From Micromonospora sp. MW-13 (lineage in GTDB: Bacteria; Actinomycetota; Actinomycetes; Mycobacteriales; Micromonosporaceae), in NCBI RefSeq assembly GCF_003434305.1, contig NZ_QKKX01000035.1, forward strand, positions 124,001 through 188,000: 64,000 nucleotides of DNA, read 5' to 3'. A program made the translations under genes and the position numbers. The notes beneath the pieces are model-generated. The model saw only the letters and a program-made list of their open reading frames with translations, did not search any database and was not told where the DNA came from. Positions 1 through 9,881 of this stretch are shown one piece after another (the first letter of the stretch is position 1; each line of letters opens with the position of its first letter).

Positions 1-880
1 CAAGCAGAAGCGCCGGCCGTCCGCCGCCGTCCCGCTGCTGCGGCCGACCGACGCGCCCGCCGCGACCGAGCGCGAACTCAACGTCGTCTGGTACGGCCAC
101 GCGTCGGCGCTGATCGAGATCGAGGGGCACCGGGTGCTGGTCGACCCGGTGTGGAGCGACCGGTGCTCGCCGTCGGCGCTGGTCGGGCCGCGGCGGCTGC
201 ACGAGCCCCCGGTCGGCCTCGACGAGTTGCCCGCCGTGGACGCGATCCTGATCTCCCACGACCACTACGACCACCTCGACATGGCCACCGTGCGAGCGCT
301 GCTGGCCGGGCAGTCGGCGCCGTTCCTGGTGCCGCTGGGCGTCGGCGCCCACCTGGAGCGCTGGGGCGTGCCGGAACACCGGATCGTCGAGCTGGACTGG
401 TCGGAGAGCCACCGGGCCGGGCCGTTGACGATCACCGCCACCGCCGCCCAGCACTTCTCCGGCCGGGGCCTGCGCCGGGACGGCACGCTGTGGAGCTCGT
501 GGGTGGTGGCCGGCGCGCACCGGCGGGTCTTCTACACCGGCGACTCCGGCTACTTCGACGGGTACGCCGAGATCGGCGCGGAGCACGGCCCGTTCGACGT
601 CACGCTGATGCAGATCGGCGCGTACGACCGGGCGTGGCCGAGCATCCACATGTTCCCGGAGGAGGCCGTGGCCGCCCACCTCGACCTGCGCGGCGGGCTG
701 CTCGTCCCGGTGCACTGGGCGACGTTCAACCTGGCCCTGCACGACTGGTCGGAGCCGGTGGACCGGATCTGGGCCGAGGCGAAGGCCCGCGACGTGCGGC
801 TGGCCGTGCCCCGCCCCGGCGAGCGGGTGGTGGTCGACGACCCGCCCGCGGTCGACGGCTGGTGGCAGTCGGTCGCCTGA
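1..880 (+). CDS. MBL-fold metallo-hydrolase (UlaG/NAPE-PLD-like), 5' truncated
   Basis: The reading frame is already open at base 2, so the true start lies left of the window; about 292 residues are visible. Seen: a metallo-beta-lactamase fold with the metal-binding motif SHDHYDHLD (near nt 256-282), a second-shell YTGDSG aspartate motif (nt 535-552) and a C-terminal VPVHW histidine (nt 707-721). The opening WYGHASALIEIEG strand is typical of the NAPE-PLD/UlaG branch of the superfamily, which binds one or two metal ions and hydrolyses phosphodiester or lactone bonds. The substrate cannot be told from sequence. No signal peptide is visible, but the N-terminus is missing. It converges on the dGTPase gene, 30 bp away. 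Confidence 0.85.
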   Translation, partial: KQKRRPSAAVPLLRPTDAPAATERELNVVWYGHASALIEIEGHRVLVDPVWSDRCSPSALVGPRRLHEPPVGLDELPAVDAILISHDHYDHLDMATVRALLAGQSAPFLVPLGVGAHLERWGVPEHRIVELDWSESHRAGPLTITATAAQHFSGRGLRRDGTLWSSWVVAGAHRRVFYTGDSGYFDGYAEIGAEHGPFDVTLMQIGAYDRAWPSIHMFPEEAVAAHLDLRGGLLVPVHWATFNLALHDWSEPVDRIWAEAKARDVRLAVPRPGERVVVDDPPAVDGWWQSVA

Positions 881-910
881 GCGCCCGCGCCGCGCGGGAC
901 GCGCCCGCCG

Positions 911-2422
911 TCAGAGCACGAAGGCGTCCGTCCACAGCGCCCCGGAGCGGCCGGAGAGTGCGTCCAGCATCGCCACCGCCTGGCCGTCGGTGAGCTGCGC
1001 GACGAAGTCGATGATCGCCCGCCCCCGGGCCCGGCCGACCCGGTCCGGGGTGCGCGGATGCAACTCCGCCTCGGCCAGCTCGACCAGGTCGTGCAGCCGG
1101 CGCGGCAGCCGGGACTCCTCCTCCGGGTCGAGCAGCCACTCCCACAGCGCCTCGACGAGGGTGTCCAGCAGCCGGGCCTGGCCGCGCTGGTGCAGGGCGA
1201 GGTCCGGCCGGGCCAGCACGAACCGGTGGTGGACGAACTTGAGCACCTGCACCTCGTGCCACTGCGCCGGGCCCAGCAGCACGTGCCCGGAGCGCACCGA
1301 CGGGTCCTCGGCAACGGTGATCGCGTCGACGAACCGGGTGGTCCACCGGGCGGAGAACCGCGCCACGTACTGCTCCGCCTCGATGGAGCCGTCGAACGGC
1401 ATGGCCAGCAGCCCCTCGACCAGTTCCTCGCGGACGTGCTCCACGGCGGCGGCGAACGCCTCGTCGTCGGCGATCCAGCCGTCCTTGCGGTGCAGTTGCC
1501 GGCGCAGCCGCTCGATCGCCGCCCCCGGCCGGCGGGCCGCCCCGGCCAGGGCCGGCCCGGTGACGGCGCGGAAGTGCCCGTTCTCCCGCTGCCAGGCCAT
1601 CAGCTCGGCGGCCACGGCGCCCTGCTGGAGCACCCCGACCCGGTAGAAGTCCTCCACGTCGTGGATGGCGTAGGCGATGTCGTCGGCGGTGTCCATCACC
1701 GACGCCTCGACGGTCTGCTGCCAGTCGGCGATCCGCCCGGCGAAGGGCTCCCGGGCCTGCCGCAGGTCGTCCAGCTCTGTGCGGTAGGCGCCGAACTTCG
1801 CCGAGCCGCTGTCCGGGTCGTCGGGCGGGGTGGCGGCGCCCCGGGGCGGCGGGTCGAGCTGCCGGGGGTGCGGGTCCGGGTGGTCCAGCCGGGTCCACGG
1901 GTACTTCAGCAGGGCCGCCCGGACCGCCGCGGTCAGGTCGAGGCCGGTGGTCGCCGCGCCCCGGATCTCGGTGCTGGTGACGATCCGGTACGACTGCGCG
2001 TTGCCCTCGAACCCGTCGGCCAGGCCGAGCCGGTGCCGGGCCAGCCGGTCGAGCACCCGCTCCCCGAGGTGCCCGAACGGCGGGTGACCGAGGTCGTGGG
2101 CGAGCGCGGCGGCCTCCACCACGTCCGGGTCGCAGCCGCCCAGCTTCTCCAGCAGGTCCCGCCAGCGCTCGTCGGCGGCGAGCCGTTCGGCGATCGCCCG
2201 GGCCACCTGGGCCACCTTGAGGCTGTGGGTGAGCCGGTTGTGCACCAGCAGCCCGGAGCCGCCGGGACTGATCACCTGGGTGACCCCGTTCAGCCGGGCG
2301 AAGAAGGGCGAGGCCACGATCCGGTCCCGGTCGGCCCGGAACGGGCTGCCGGCGAGGTCGCCGAGGGCCCGGGCGCTGCCGCCGAACAGCCGCCGCGCCC
2401 GCGGGTCAGCGGGAGGTTCCAT
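911..2422 (-). CDS. dgt: deoxyguanosinetriphosphate triphosphohydrolase (dGTPase family)
   Basis: A 503-residue HD-domain protein that should hydrolyse dNTPs (classically dGTP) to deoxynucleoside and tripolyphosphate, shaping the cytoplasmic dNTP pool. Seen: the HNRLTHSLKV segment (H61, H66), the HD pair in ALAHDLGHPPFGHLGE (H109-D110, then H113 and H118) and EGNAQS at about 139; this order is diagnostic for the family. The frame stays open 17 codons further upstream, but the ATG at 2422 starts the conserved MEPPADPRARRLFG segment and has a leaderless-type promoter 7 nt before it. The length fits the long actinobacterial/Gram-negative class. The exact dNTP preference is not predictable. Confidence 0.93.
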   Translation of the reverse strand: MEPPADPRARRLFGGSARALGDLAGSPFRADRDRIVASPFFARLNGVTQVISPGGSGLLVHNRLTHSLKVAQVARAIAERLAADERWRDLLEKLGGCDPDVVEAAALAHDLGHPPFGHLGERVLDRLARHRLGLADGFEGNAQSYRIVTSTEIRGAATTGLDLTAAVRAALLKYPWTRLDHPDPHPRQLDPPPRGAATPPDDPDSGSAKFGAYRTELDDLRQAREPFAGRIADWQQTVEASVMDTADDIAYAIHDVEDFYRVGVLQQGAVAAELMAWQRENGHFRAVTGPALAGAARRPGAAIERLRRQLHRKDGWIADDEAFAAAVEHVREELVEGLLAMPFDGSIEAEQYVARFSARWTTRFVDAITVAEDPSVRSGHVLLGPAQWHEVQVLKFVHHRFVLARPDLALHQRGQARLLDTLVEALWEWLLDPEEESRLPRRLHDLVELAEAELHPRTPDRVGRARGRAIIDFVAQLTDGQAVAMLDALSGRSGALWTDAFVL

Positions 2423-2429
2423 GATCACC

Positions 2430-2435
2430 ACGCTA
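2430..2435 (-). promoter_or_regulatory. -10 element of dgt (leaderless type)
   Basis: On the minus strand TAGCGT lies 7 nt before the ATG at 2422. The TANNNT-N6/7-start arrangement is the usual leaderless promoter of actinobacteria, so the mRNA would begin at or next to the start codon. Inferred from sequence only. Confidence 0.5.
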
Positions 2436-2545
2436 GTGCGGTGTGCACAGATGTTCACCGGGTTTCCGGTCACGTTTTGTGGATCCGCACGGGTCGGCCG
2501 AGCCCACCAGGGCGGCTCCGGCTGAACGCCTTACCCGGACCAGGC

Positions 2546-3073
2546 ATGATGTCGCCCATGAAGATCACCGGCGCCGGCGACTCCGGCGGCCGGGGGCCCT
2601 GCCCCTGCCGCAAGCCGACCCACTGCCATGCCACGGGCCACTGCCACGGCGAGGTCGGCGCGCGTCGTCAGGGACCCGGCTGCAAGGGCCGCAAGGGGGC
2701 CCTGGACTCCTGTGGCGACGACCCTTGCAGCAGCAGCCCGGGCTGCTGCGACTTCGGGCTCTACTCCACCCTGCTCACTCTGGGCGCCGCCGTCGCGGGC
2801 GCCGCCGGCGGCCAGGCACCCGCCCGCCGGGGCCGGACGGCCGGCATTCGGCCGGGACCGCTGGACCGGGCCGGTCTCGCCGCGATCCGCGGCTACCGCC
2901 GCTGGCTGTCGCACCGCTGGCCGGGGCAGTGCCGGTACACCCCGACCTGCAGCGCGTACGGACTCGCCGCGGTCGACCGGTACGGGCTGGCCGTCGGCGG
3001 GCGACTCGCGGCGGCCCGGCTGCGCCGTTGCCGGCCGCAGGTGCCGCTCGGAACCGCCGACCCGCTGCCCTGA
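2546..3073 (+). CDS. yidD: membrane protein insertion efficiency factor YidD with Cys-rich N-terminus
   Basis: The C-terminal half carries the YidD signature: RGYRRWLSHRWPGQCRYTPT followed by CSAYGLAAVDRYG and a RLRRCRP ending. YidD proteins are small membrane-associated factors that assist YidC/Sec insertion of inner-membrane proteins. Unusually, about 110 residues precede this domain. Counted from the ATG at 2558 they include nine cysteines (15, 17, 23, 29, 42, 52, 57, 63, 64) and four histidines (22, 24, 28, 30), then a short hydrophobic stretch (YSTLLTLGAAVAGAAGG). Starts at 2546, 2549 and 2558 are all in frame and none has a clear ribosome site. The gene is not next to rnpA/yidC here, so it stands apart from the usual oriC-proximal yidD. 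Confidence 0.85.
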   Translation: MMSPMKITGAGDSGGRGPCPCRKPTHCHATGHCHGEVGARRQGPGCKGRKGALDSCGDDPCSSSPGCCDFGLYSTLLTLGAAVAGAAGGQAPARRGRTAGIRPGPLDRAGLAAIRGYRRWLSHRWPGQCRYTPTCSAYGLAAVDRYGLAVGGRLAAARLRRCRPQVPLGTADPLP

Positions 3074-3085
3074 CCGGCCCCGCCG

Positions 3086-3108
3086 CTCAGCTTGAAGATC
3101 AAGCTGAG
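3086..3108. terminator. hairpin after yidD
   Basis: A perfect 10-bp stem, CTCAGCTTGA / TCAAGCTGAG, with a 3-nt loop, 13 bp after the yidD stop. It has no T-run, as is common for GC-rich actinobacterial terminators. Confidence 0.6.
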
Positions 3109-3243
3109 GAAGCCGTGGGGATCAGGACCAGCCACCCGCTACCCGGGCGGCGGCGACGCGCACGGGCGGCGGGTCAGGGCGGCGGCGTCGGGGGCGGGCG
3201 GCACAATGCAGGACGGAACCCACCCGAGAAGGCGGATCAGATC

Positions 3244-5706
<2,463 letters not shown>

Positions 5707-6004
5707 CCGGTCGCGGGGCCCGATCCGGCGCCGCCGGTCCGCCGGTCCGCCGGTCCGCCGGCCCGCCCGGTCGCGCGCCGGCCCTCGCCGGTCCTTGATC
5801 CACTCCAGGTCAGTGACATTGGGGGCTGTCGGGGCCGGGACACCGCCATGTGCGTGACATGAAGGCGACACCCGCCCGCCCCGGCCGCGCCCGCCGCCGA
5901 CGGCGGGCCGTCGACACCCGCCCGCCCCGGCCGCGCCCGCCGACGGCGGCCGGCGGGCGCCGCCGGGTACCGGGGCGGCGGGCGCGGCGCGTACCGTCGC
6001 CGGC
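5707..6004. repeat. gene-free spacer with GC-rich direct repeats
   Basis: No gene is recognised. A 31-bp exact direct repeat occurs at 5866-5896 and 5912-5942 (unit begins CGACACCCGCCCGCCCC). Further left, near 5733-5760, the unit CCGGTCCG is iterated several times. A leaderless-type -10, TACCGT (5992-5997), ends 7 nt before the next start codon at 6005. The repeats may be slippage products of extreme GC; whether they regulate anything is unknown. Confidence 0.6.
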
Positions 6005-6436
6005 ATGGGCGGGGACGACGACCTCCAGTGGCGGGAGCGGCAGCGGCGGGCGGTGCGGGCGCACGCCGAGGCGGACGAGCGGCGGCGGGCGGCCGAGCGC
6101 GCCGAGGCAGCGGAGATCGTGACCTGGTTCGCGGCCGAGGCGACCCGACGAGGGCTGCGGCCCACCCGGCTCGCCGCCGTGCCGTACGCGGGCCAGGGGC
6201 GGTACCGCACCCGGATCACCGGCTGGTACGTCGACCGGGCCCGTACCCGGGCGGTGGACACCGCCGGGCGGTGGTACCTGCTGACCGTCCCGGCCGGCCT
6301 GCGGGCCCGGCTCCTCGGCGCCGACCCGCAGCCCGGCCCGGCGCCCCTGATCGTCGGCGAGGGAGGCCGGGACGGCGAGTCGGTCCCGCTACGTGACCTG
6401 CTCACCCGGCGGCTGGCGGCCGGCGACGACTGGTGA
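6005..6436 (+). CDS. conserved hypothetical protein (actinobacterial, 143 aa)
   Basis: A soluble, Arg/Ala-rich 143-residue protein with no signal peptide or membrane segment. The N-terminal third (about 8-45) is a highly charged helix (RERQRRAVRAHAEADERRRA) that may form a coiled coil. The C-terminal part is a mixed alpha/beta region containing GWYVDRARTRAVDTAGRWYL. The family is not recognised and no catalytic motif is evident. The ATG at 6005 is supported by a TACCGT leaderless -10 element 7 nt upstream. It converges on the DUF389 gene with a 20-bp gap. A real gene is likely from codon bias and the promoter; function unknown. Confidence 0.6.
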   Translation: MGGDDDLQWRERQRRAVRAHAEADERRRAAERAEAAEIVTWFAAEATRRGLRPTRLAAVPYAGQGRYRTRITGWYVDRARTRAVDTAGRWYLLTVPAGLRARLLGADPQPGPAPLIVGEGGRDGESVPLRDLLTRRLAAGDDW

Positions 6437-6456
6437 CCCGCCCCGGGGCGGCCCCG

Positions 6457-7422
6457 TCAGCCGCCGGCCGGCCGGGTCCGGTCCGCGCGGCGCCGGACCT
6501 GCCGGGCCACGTGCCACCACCACGCCTGCTGCGCGGCCAGGGTGGCCAGCCCGGCGAGCACGATCGCGCACAGGTTGATCAGCAGTTGCAGCGCCGAGCC
6601 GGCCGCCTCGTGCCACACCCCGTACGCGACGGCGACGGCCACGTTCGCGGCGGCCGGCACGGTGGTGACCGAGATCAGGACGCCCACCAGGGACCCGGAC
6701 TTCTTCGAGGTCAGCGAGAGCATCCCGGCGATCCCGGCGAGCAGGCCGACCACCCAGGACAGCGCGTCCGGCCGCCAGATGAAGTCGGTCAGCGGCCGTT
6801 CGGCGAGCAGCAGCTCCCGGTTGACCAGGCCGGCCAGGGTCAGCGCCCAGGTGCTGAGCACGGTGGCGAGCATGGCGGCCAGGAAGCCCACCGCCAGAGC
6901 CTGCACGGAGCGGCCGATGACGGCCGGCCGGCGGCGCAACAGGGCCACGCAGAGGGCGGCCAGCGGGCCGAACTCCGGGCCCACCACCATCGCGCCGACG
7001 ATCAGGATGGGCTGGTCGAGCAGGACCCCGATCCCGGCGATCATGGTGGCCACCACGATGAGCACCAGGTAGGTGGCGGACAGCTCGGTCTGCTCGCCGG
7101 TCTTCGCGGCCACCTCGTCCCAGACCACGGCGTCCGCCCCGCTGCCGGGCGCGGCCTCGGCGGCCCGGTCGGCGGCCTCGGACACGGTCAGCTCCACGTC
7201 GTCGGCGGCGATCCCGCCGCGCGCCTCGATGCCCAACTGCTGCAACTCGTGCAGCACGTTGTCGGCCCGCTCGCGGACCACGTCGCAGAGGATCAGGTCG
7301 CCCTTCGGCCGCCGGGCCGTTCCGGGGAGCACCACCAGGTGGGTGACGCCGGGATCGGCGGCGAGCAGGTCGGTCACCGCCGACGACTGGTCCGCCGGGG
7401 CGATCACCCTGAGGTGCAGCAC
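6457..7422 (-). CDS. DUF389 domain membrane protein
   Basis: A 321-residue protein. The N-terminal about 110 residues form a soluble ferredoxin-like half (VLHLRVIAPADQSSAVTDLL...). They are followed by about six hydrophobic segments with the DUF389 hallmark motifs ILIVGAMVVGPEFGPLAALC and LSLTSKKSGSLVGVLISVTT. DUF389 proteins are integral membrane proteins of unknown function found across bacteria and archaea. Two GTG starts compete (7437 and 7422); 7422 is preferred because AGGGGACGG sits about 6 nt upstream of it. It is transcribed alone and points away from the polysaccharide locus, from which it is separated by about 240 bp of promoter-like DNA. Confidence 0.9.
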   Translation of the reverse strand: MLHLRVIAPADQSSAVTDLLAADPGVTHLVVLPGTARRPKGDLILCDVVRERADNVLHELQQLGIEARGGIAADDVELTVSEAADRAAEAAPGSGADAVVWDEVAAKTGEQTELSATYLVLIVVATMIAGIGVLLDQPILIVGAMVVGPEFGPLAALCVALLRRRPAVIGRSVQALAVGFLAAMLATVLSTWALTLAGLVNRELLLAERPLTDFIWRPDALSWVVGLLAGIAGMLSLTSKKSGSLVGVLISVTTVPAAANVAVAVAYGVWHEAAGSALQLLINLCAIVLAGLATLAAQQAWWWHVARQVRRRADRTRPAGG

Positions 7423-7665
7423 GGCCCGTCCCCTCACGCCTAGCCCGGTACCGCCCGGCGCGGCCGGCAGCACTCTACCGCCCGCCGGTCCGACCCGCGC
7501 GAGCTCGCCGATACGTGAAAGCGGCGGGCACCGGTCCCCCGTTTGGTAGAACGGTTCTGACCACTGTGATGCGGTCCAGGCGAGAGACGGAGAAAGCGTG
7601 GATTCCTCCCGTATTATGCGGAGCGGTACCGACCTTCCGCCCCGCACGGCCCGGTCCGTGGCGGC
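7423..7665. promoter_or_regulatory. divergent promoter region between DUF389 and the polysaccharide locus
   Basis: 243 bp without a gene. A TATTAT hexamer at 7612-7617 is the best -10 candidate for the rightward aminotransferase gene and lies in locally AT-richer DNA. No clear -35 or operator dyad was found. Confidence 0.35.
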
Positions 7666-8799
7666 ATGACCGCCGGCCCCGTCTACCTGTCCCCGCCCGA
7701 CCTCGGGCCGGTGGAGGAGGCCTATCTGCTGGCCGCCTTCCGGGCGCGGCAGGTCGGCCCGTTCGGCCCGGACATCACCGCCCTCGAAGACGCCACCGCC
7801 GAGCGGGTCGGCATCCGGGCCGCGCTGGCGACCAGCTCCGGAACGGCCGCCCTGCACCTGGCCATGCTCGGCCTCGGCGTCGGCCCCGGGCAGGTGGTGA
7901 TCGTCCCGACGCTGACCTTCGCGGCCACCGCGAACGCCGTCGCGTACACCGGTGCCCGGCCGGTCTTCGTGGACTGCGACGAGGAGACCGGGAACCTGGA
8001 CGTGCCGCTGCTGGCCGCTCTGCTGGCCCGCCTGCGGGCGGCGGGAACGCCCGTCGGGGCGGTCATGTCCGTGGACCTCTTCGGCACCTGCGCGGACTAC
8101 ACCTCGCTGCTGCCGGTGTGCGCCGCGGCCGGGGTGCCCGTGATCGAGGACGCGGCCGAGTCCCTGGGCGCGACCCACCGGGGCCGCCCGGCCGGCTCGT
8201 TCGGCCACGCCGCCGTCCTCTCCTTCCAGCACAACAAGATCATGACCACGTCGAGCGGCGGGATGCTGCTCTCCGACGACGAGGCGTTCGTCGCGCGTTG
8301 CCGGTACCTGGCCGCGCAGGCCCGCCAGCCGGTGATCCACTACGAACACACCGAGATCGGGTACAACTACCGCCCCAGCAACCTGCTCGCGGCGATCGGT
8401 CGCGGCCAGTTGCACCGCCTGGACGGCATGCTGGCCCGGCGGCGGCTGCTGCGGGAACGGTACGCGAAGCTGTTCGCCACGGTGCCCGGCGTACGCCTGC
8501 TCGGCGACGACGACGGCGGCGGCAACTGCTGGATGTCCACGCTGGTCGTGGACCCCGCCCGGGCGGGGTGGCAGGCGGCGGACCTCGGCGCCGCGCTCGC
8601 CCTCGACGAGATCGAGACCCGGCCGGTGTTCAAGCCGATGCACCTGCAACCGGTCTACGCCGACGCGCCCGCGTCGGTCACCGGCGTCGCCGAGCGCCTC
8701 TTCGACACCGGCCTCATCCTGCCCAGCGGGTCCGCGCTCGACGAACGGCAGATCGACCGCGTGTGCGGGGCCGTCGAACGGTTCCTGGACCACCGGTGA
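7666..8799 (+). CDS. DegT/DnrJ/EryC1/StrS family PLP-dependent aminotransferase
   Basis: A 377-residue sugar aminotransferase of the type that aminates a keto-sugar nucleotide using PLP. Seen: TSSGTAALHLAM near 57, the EDAAESLGA aspartate loop near 162, and the PLP-lysine motif SFQHNKIMTTSSGG with K191 as the predicted Schiff-base residue. C-terminal features (RPVFKPMHLQPVY, LILPSGSALDERQI) match the family. It is the first gene of the polysaccharide locus and overlaps the FemX-like gene by 4 nt (GTGA), so the two are probably translated together. The sugar substrate is unknown; legionaminic-type (LegC) or 4-keto-6-deoxy sugar aminotransferases are the nearest ideas. Confidence 0.9.
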   Translation: MTAGPVYLSPPDLGPVEEAYLLAAFRARQVGPFGPDITALEDATAERVGIRAALATSSGTAALHLAMLGLGVGPGQVVIVPTLTFAATANAVAYTGARPVFVDCDEETGNLDVPLLAALLARLRAAGTPVGAVMSVDLFGTCADYTSLLPVCAAAGVPVIEDAAESLGATHRGRPAGSFGHAAVLSFQHNKIMTTSSGGMLLSDDEAFVARCRYLAAQARQPVIHYEHTEIGYNYRPSNLLAAIGRGQLHRLDGMLARRRLLRERYAKLFATVPGVRLLGDDDGGGNCWMSTLVVDPARAGWQAADLGAALALDEIETRPVFKPMHLQPVYADAPASVTGVAERLFDTGLILPSGSALDERQIDRVCGAVERFLDHR

Positions 8800-9851
8800 C
8801 CGGTGACTTCACGCTGACCGGGCAGGGCCCGCGGGCCGGCCGGCTCGACGCCGACTGCCCCGACGTCTACTTCACCGCCGGTTACGGGACGGCGGACGCG
8901 GCGGCGCAGGGCGGCACCTGGTACAGCGCCCGGCTGGGGCGGCGGATCCAGCTTCCGTACGTGCTGCGGGCCGTCGCCGACGGGGTGACCGACGGGATCA
9001 GCCCGTACGGCTACTGCGGCCTGCACGTCGAACCCGGCTGCCCGCCGGACGACCTGGCCCGGTTCTGGGCGCGGGCCGTGGCCTGTTGGCGGGACCAGGG
9101 CCTGGTGAGCCTCTTCCTCCGCTTCTCGCCGCTGGATCCCGCGCCGGTGGCGGCCGTCCGGGCACTCGGGACGGTGCGGCTGGCGCCGCACGGCGAGACC
9201 GTGGCCGTCGCCGTGGACGCGGGTCCCCGCCGGGTGTGGGAGGCGATGGCGGGCCGGGCCCGCACCGCCGTCCGCAAGGCCGCGAACGCGGGGCTGACGG
9301 TCGAGCTGCGGCCGGCCACGGCCCTCGACCTCACCGCCGCCGCGCCGTTCCGGCGGGTGTACGAGCAGACCATGCGCCGCATCGGCAGCGCCGAGCGCTA
9401 CCTGTTCCCCGACGGGTACTACCGGCTGCTGTCGTCGGGCCTGGACAAGAACCTGCTGCTCGTCTCGGTACGCGACCCCGACGGGGAGGTCGTCGCGGCG
9501 GCGCTCGTGCTGCGGCACGGGGACCGGGCGCACTACCACCTCGCCGGCTCGGAGCCGGCGGCGGCCCGCGACGGCGCCAACAACCTGCTGGTCTGGCGCA
9601 TCCTGGAGTGGGCCGCCGAGACCGGCTGCACCCGGGTGCACCTCGGCGGCGGGGTGCGCGGCCACGACGGGCTGCTCCGCTTCAAGACGTCGTTCGGCGG
9701 CGCCCTCGTTCCCTGGTGGACGGGCGCGGCGGTGCTCGACCGGGACCGGTACGCGGCGCTGACCGCCGCCCGCGCCCAGCACCTGGGCTGCCCGGCCGCC
9801 GACCTGCGCGCCGGGGGGTTCTTCCCCGCCTACCGGGCCGGCGGGCGCTGA
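8796..9851 (+). CDS. FemX/FemAB-like (BioF2-type) GNAT-fold transferase
   Basis: A 351-residue protein starting with GTG overlapping the aminotransferase stop (GTGA). Two GNAT-like halves are visible: an N-terminal one up to about 150, and a C-terminal one with RTAVRKAANAGLTVEL near 152, an FRRVYEQTM helix near 187 and the family ending RFKTSFGGALVPWW near 296. The last matches the FKxxFGG motif of FemAB/BioF2 proteins. FemAB enzymes use aminoacyl-tRNA to add residues to peptidoglycan stems; the wider Acetyltransf_6 group also acylates amino sugars. Coupling to an aminotransferase suggests it modifies the new amino group (N-acylation or aminoacylation), which is inference. No signal peptide; cytoplasmic. 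Confidence 0.8.
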   Translation: MTGDFTLTGQGPRAGRLDADCPDVYFTAGYGTADAAAQGGTWYSARLGRRIQLPYVLRAVADGVTDGISPYGYCGLHVEPGCPPDDLARFWARAVACWRDQGLVSLFLRFSPLDPAPVAAVRALGTVRLAPHGETVAVAVDAGPRRVWEAMAGRARTAVRKAANAGLTVELRPATALDLTAAAPFRRVYEQTMRRIGSAERYLFPDGYYRLLSSGLDKNLLLVSVRDPDGEVVAAALVLRHGDRAHYHLAGSEPAAARDGANNLLVWRILEWAAETGCTRVHLGGGVRGHDGLLRFKTSFGGALVPWWTGAAVLDRDRYAALTAARAQHLGCPAADLRAGGFFPAYRAGGR

Positions 9852-9881
9852 CCCGCCCCCGGCCCGATCGGGCCGTCAGCG
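9846..9881. terminator. bidirectional hairpin between convergent units
   Basis: Outer arms CGCTGAC / GTCAGCG enclose the perfect palindrome GGCCCGATCGGGCC (9861-9874). The structure contains both stop codons, of the FemX-like gene and of fnlC, so it could end both transcripts. Confidence 0.5.

Noticed and set aside
2443..3243. Upstream extension of the tex reading frame
   Set aside because: The frame is open only because of high GC; it overlaps yidD, has no Tex homology, and a GTG with ribosome site at 3244 matches the family start.
5733..5765. Possible CRISPR-like short repeats
   Set aside because: Units are short, purely CCGGTCCG-like and without unique spacers; simple GC slippage repeat.
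7423..8793. Long minus-strand frame continuing upstream of the DUF389 gene
   Set aside because: It is antisense to the clear DegT aminotransferase gene and has no domain; the GTG at 7422 with AGGGGACGG explains the real start.
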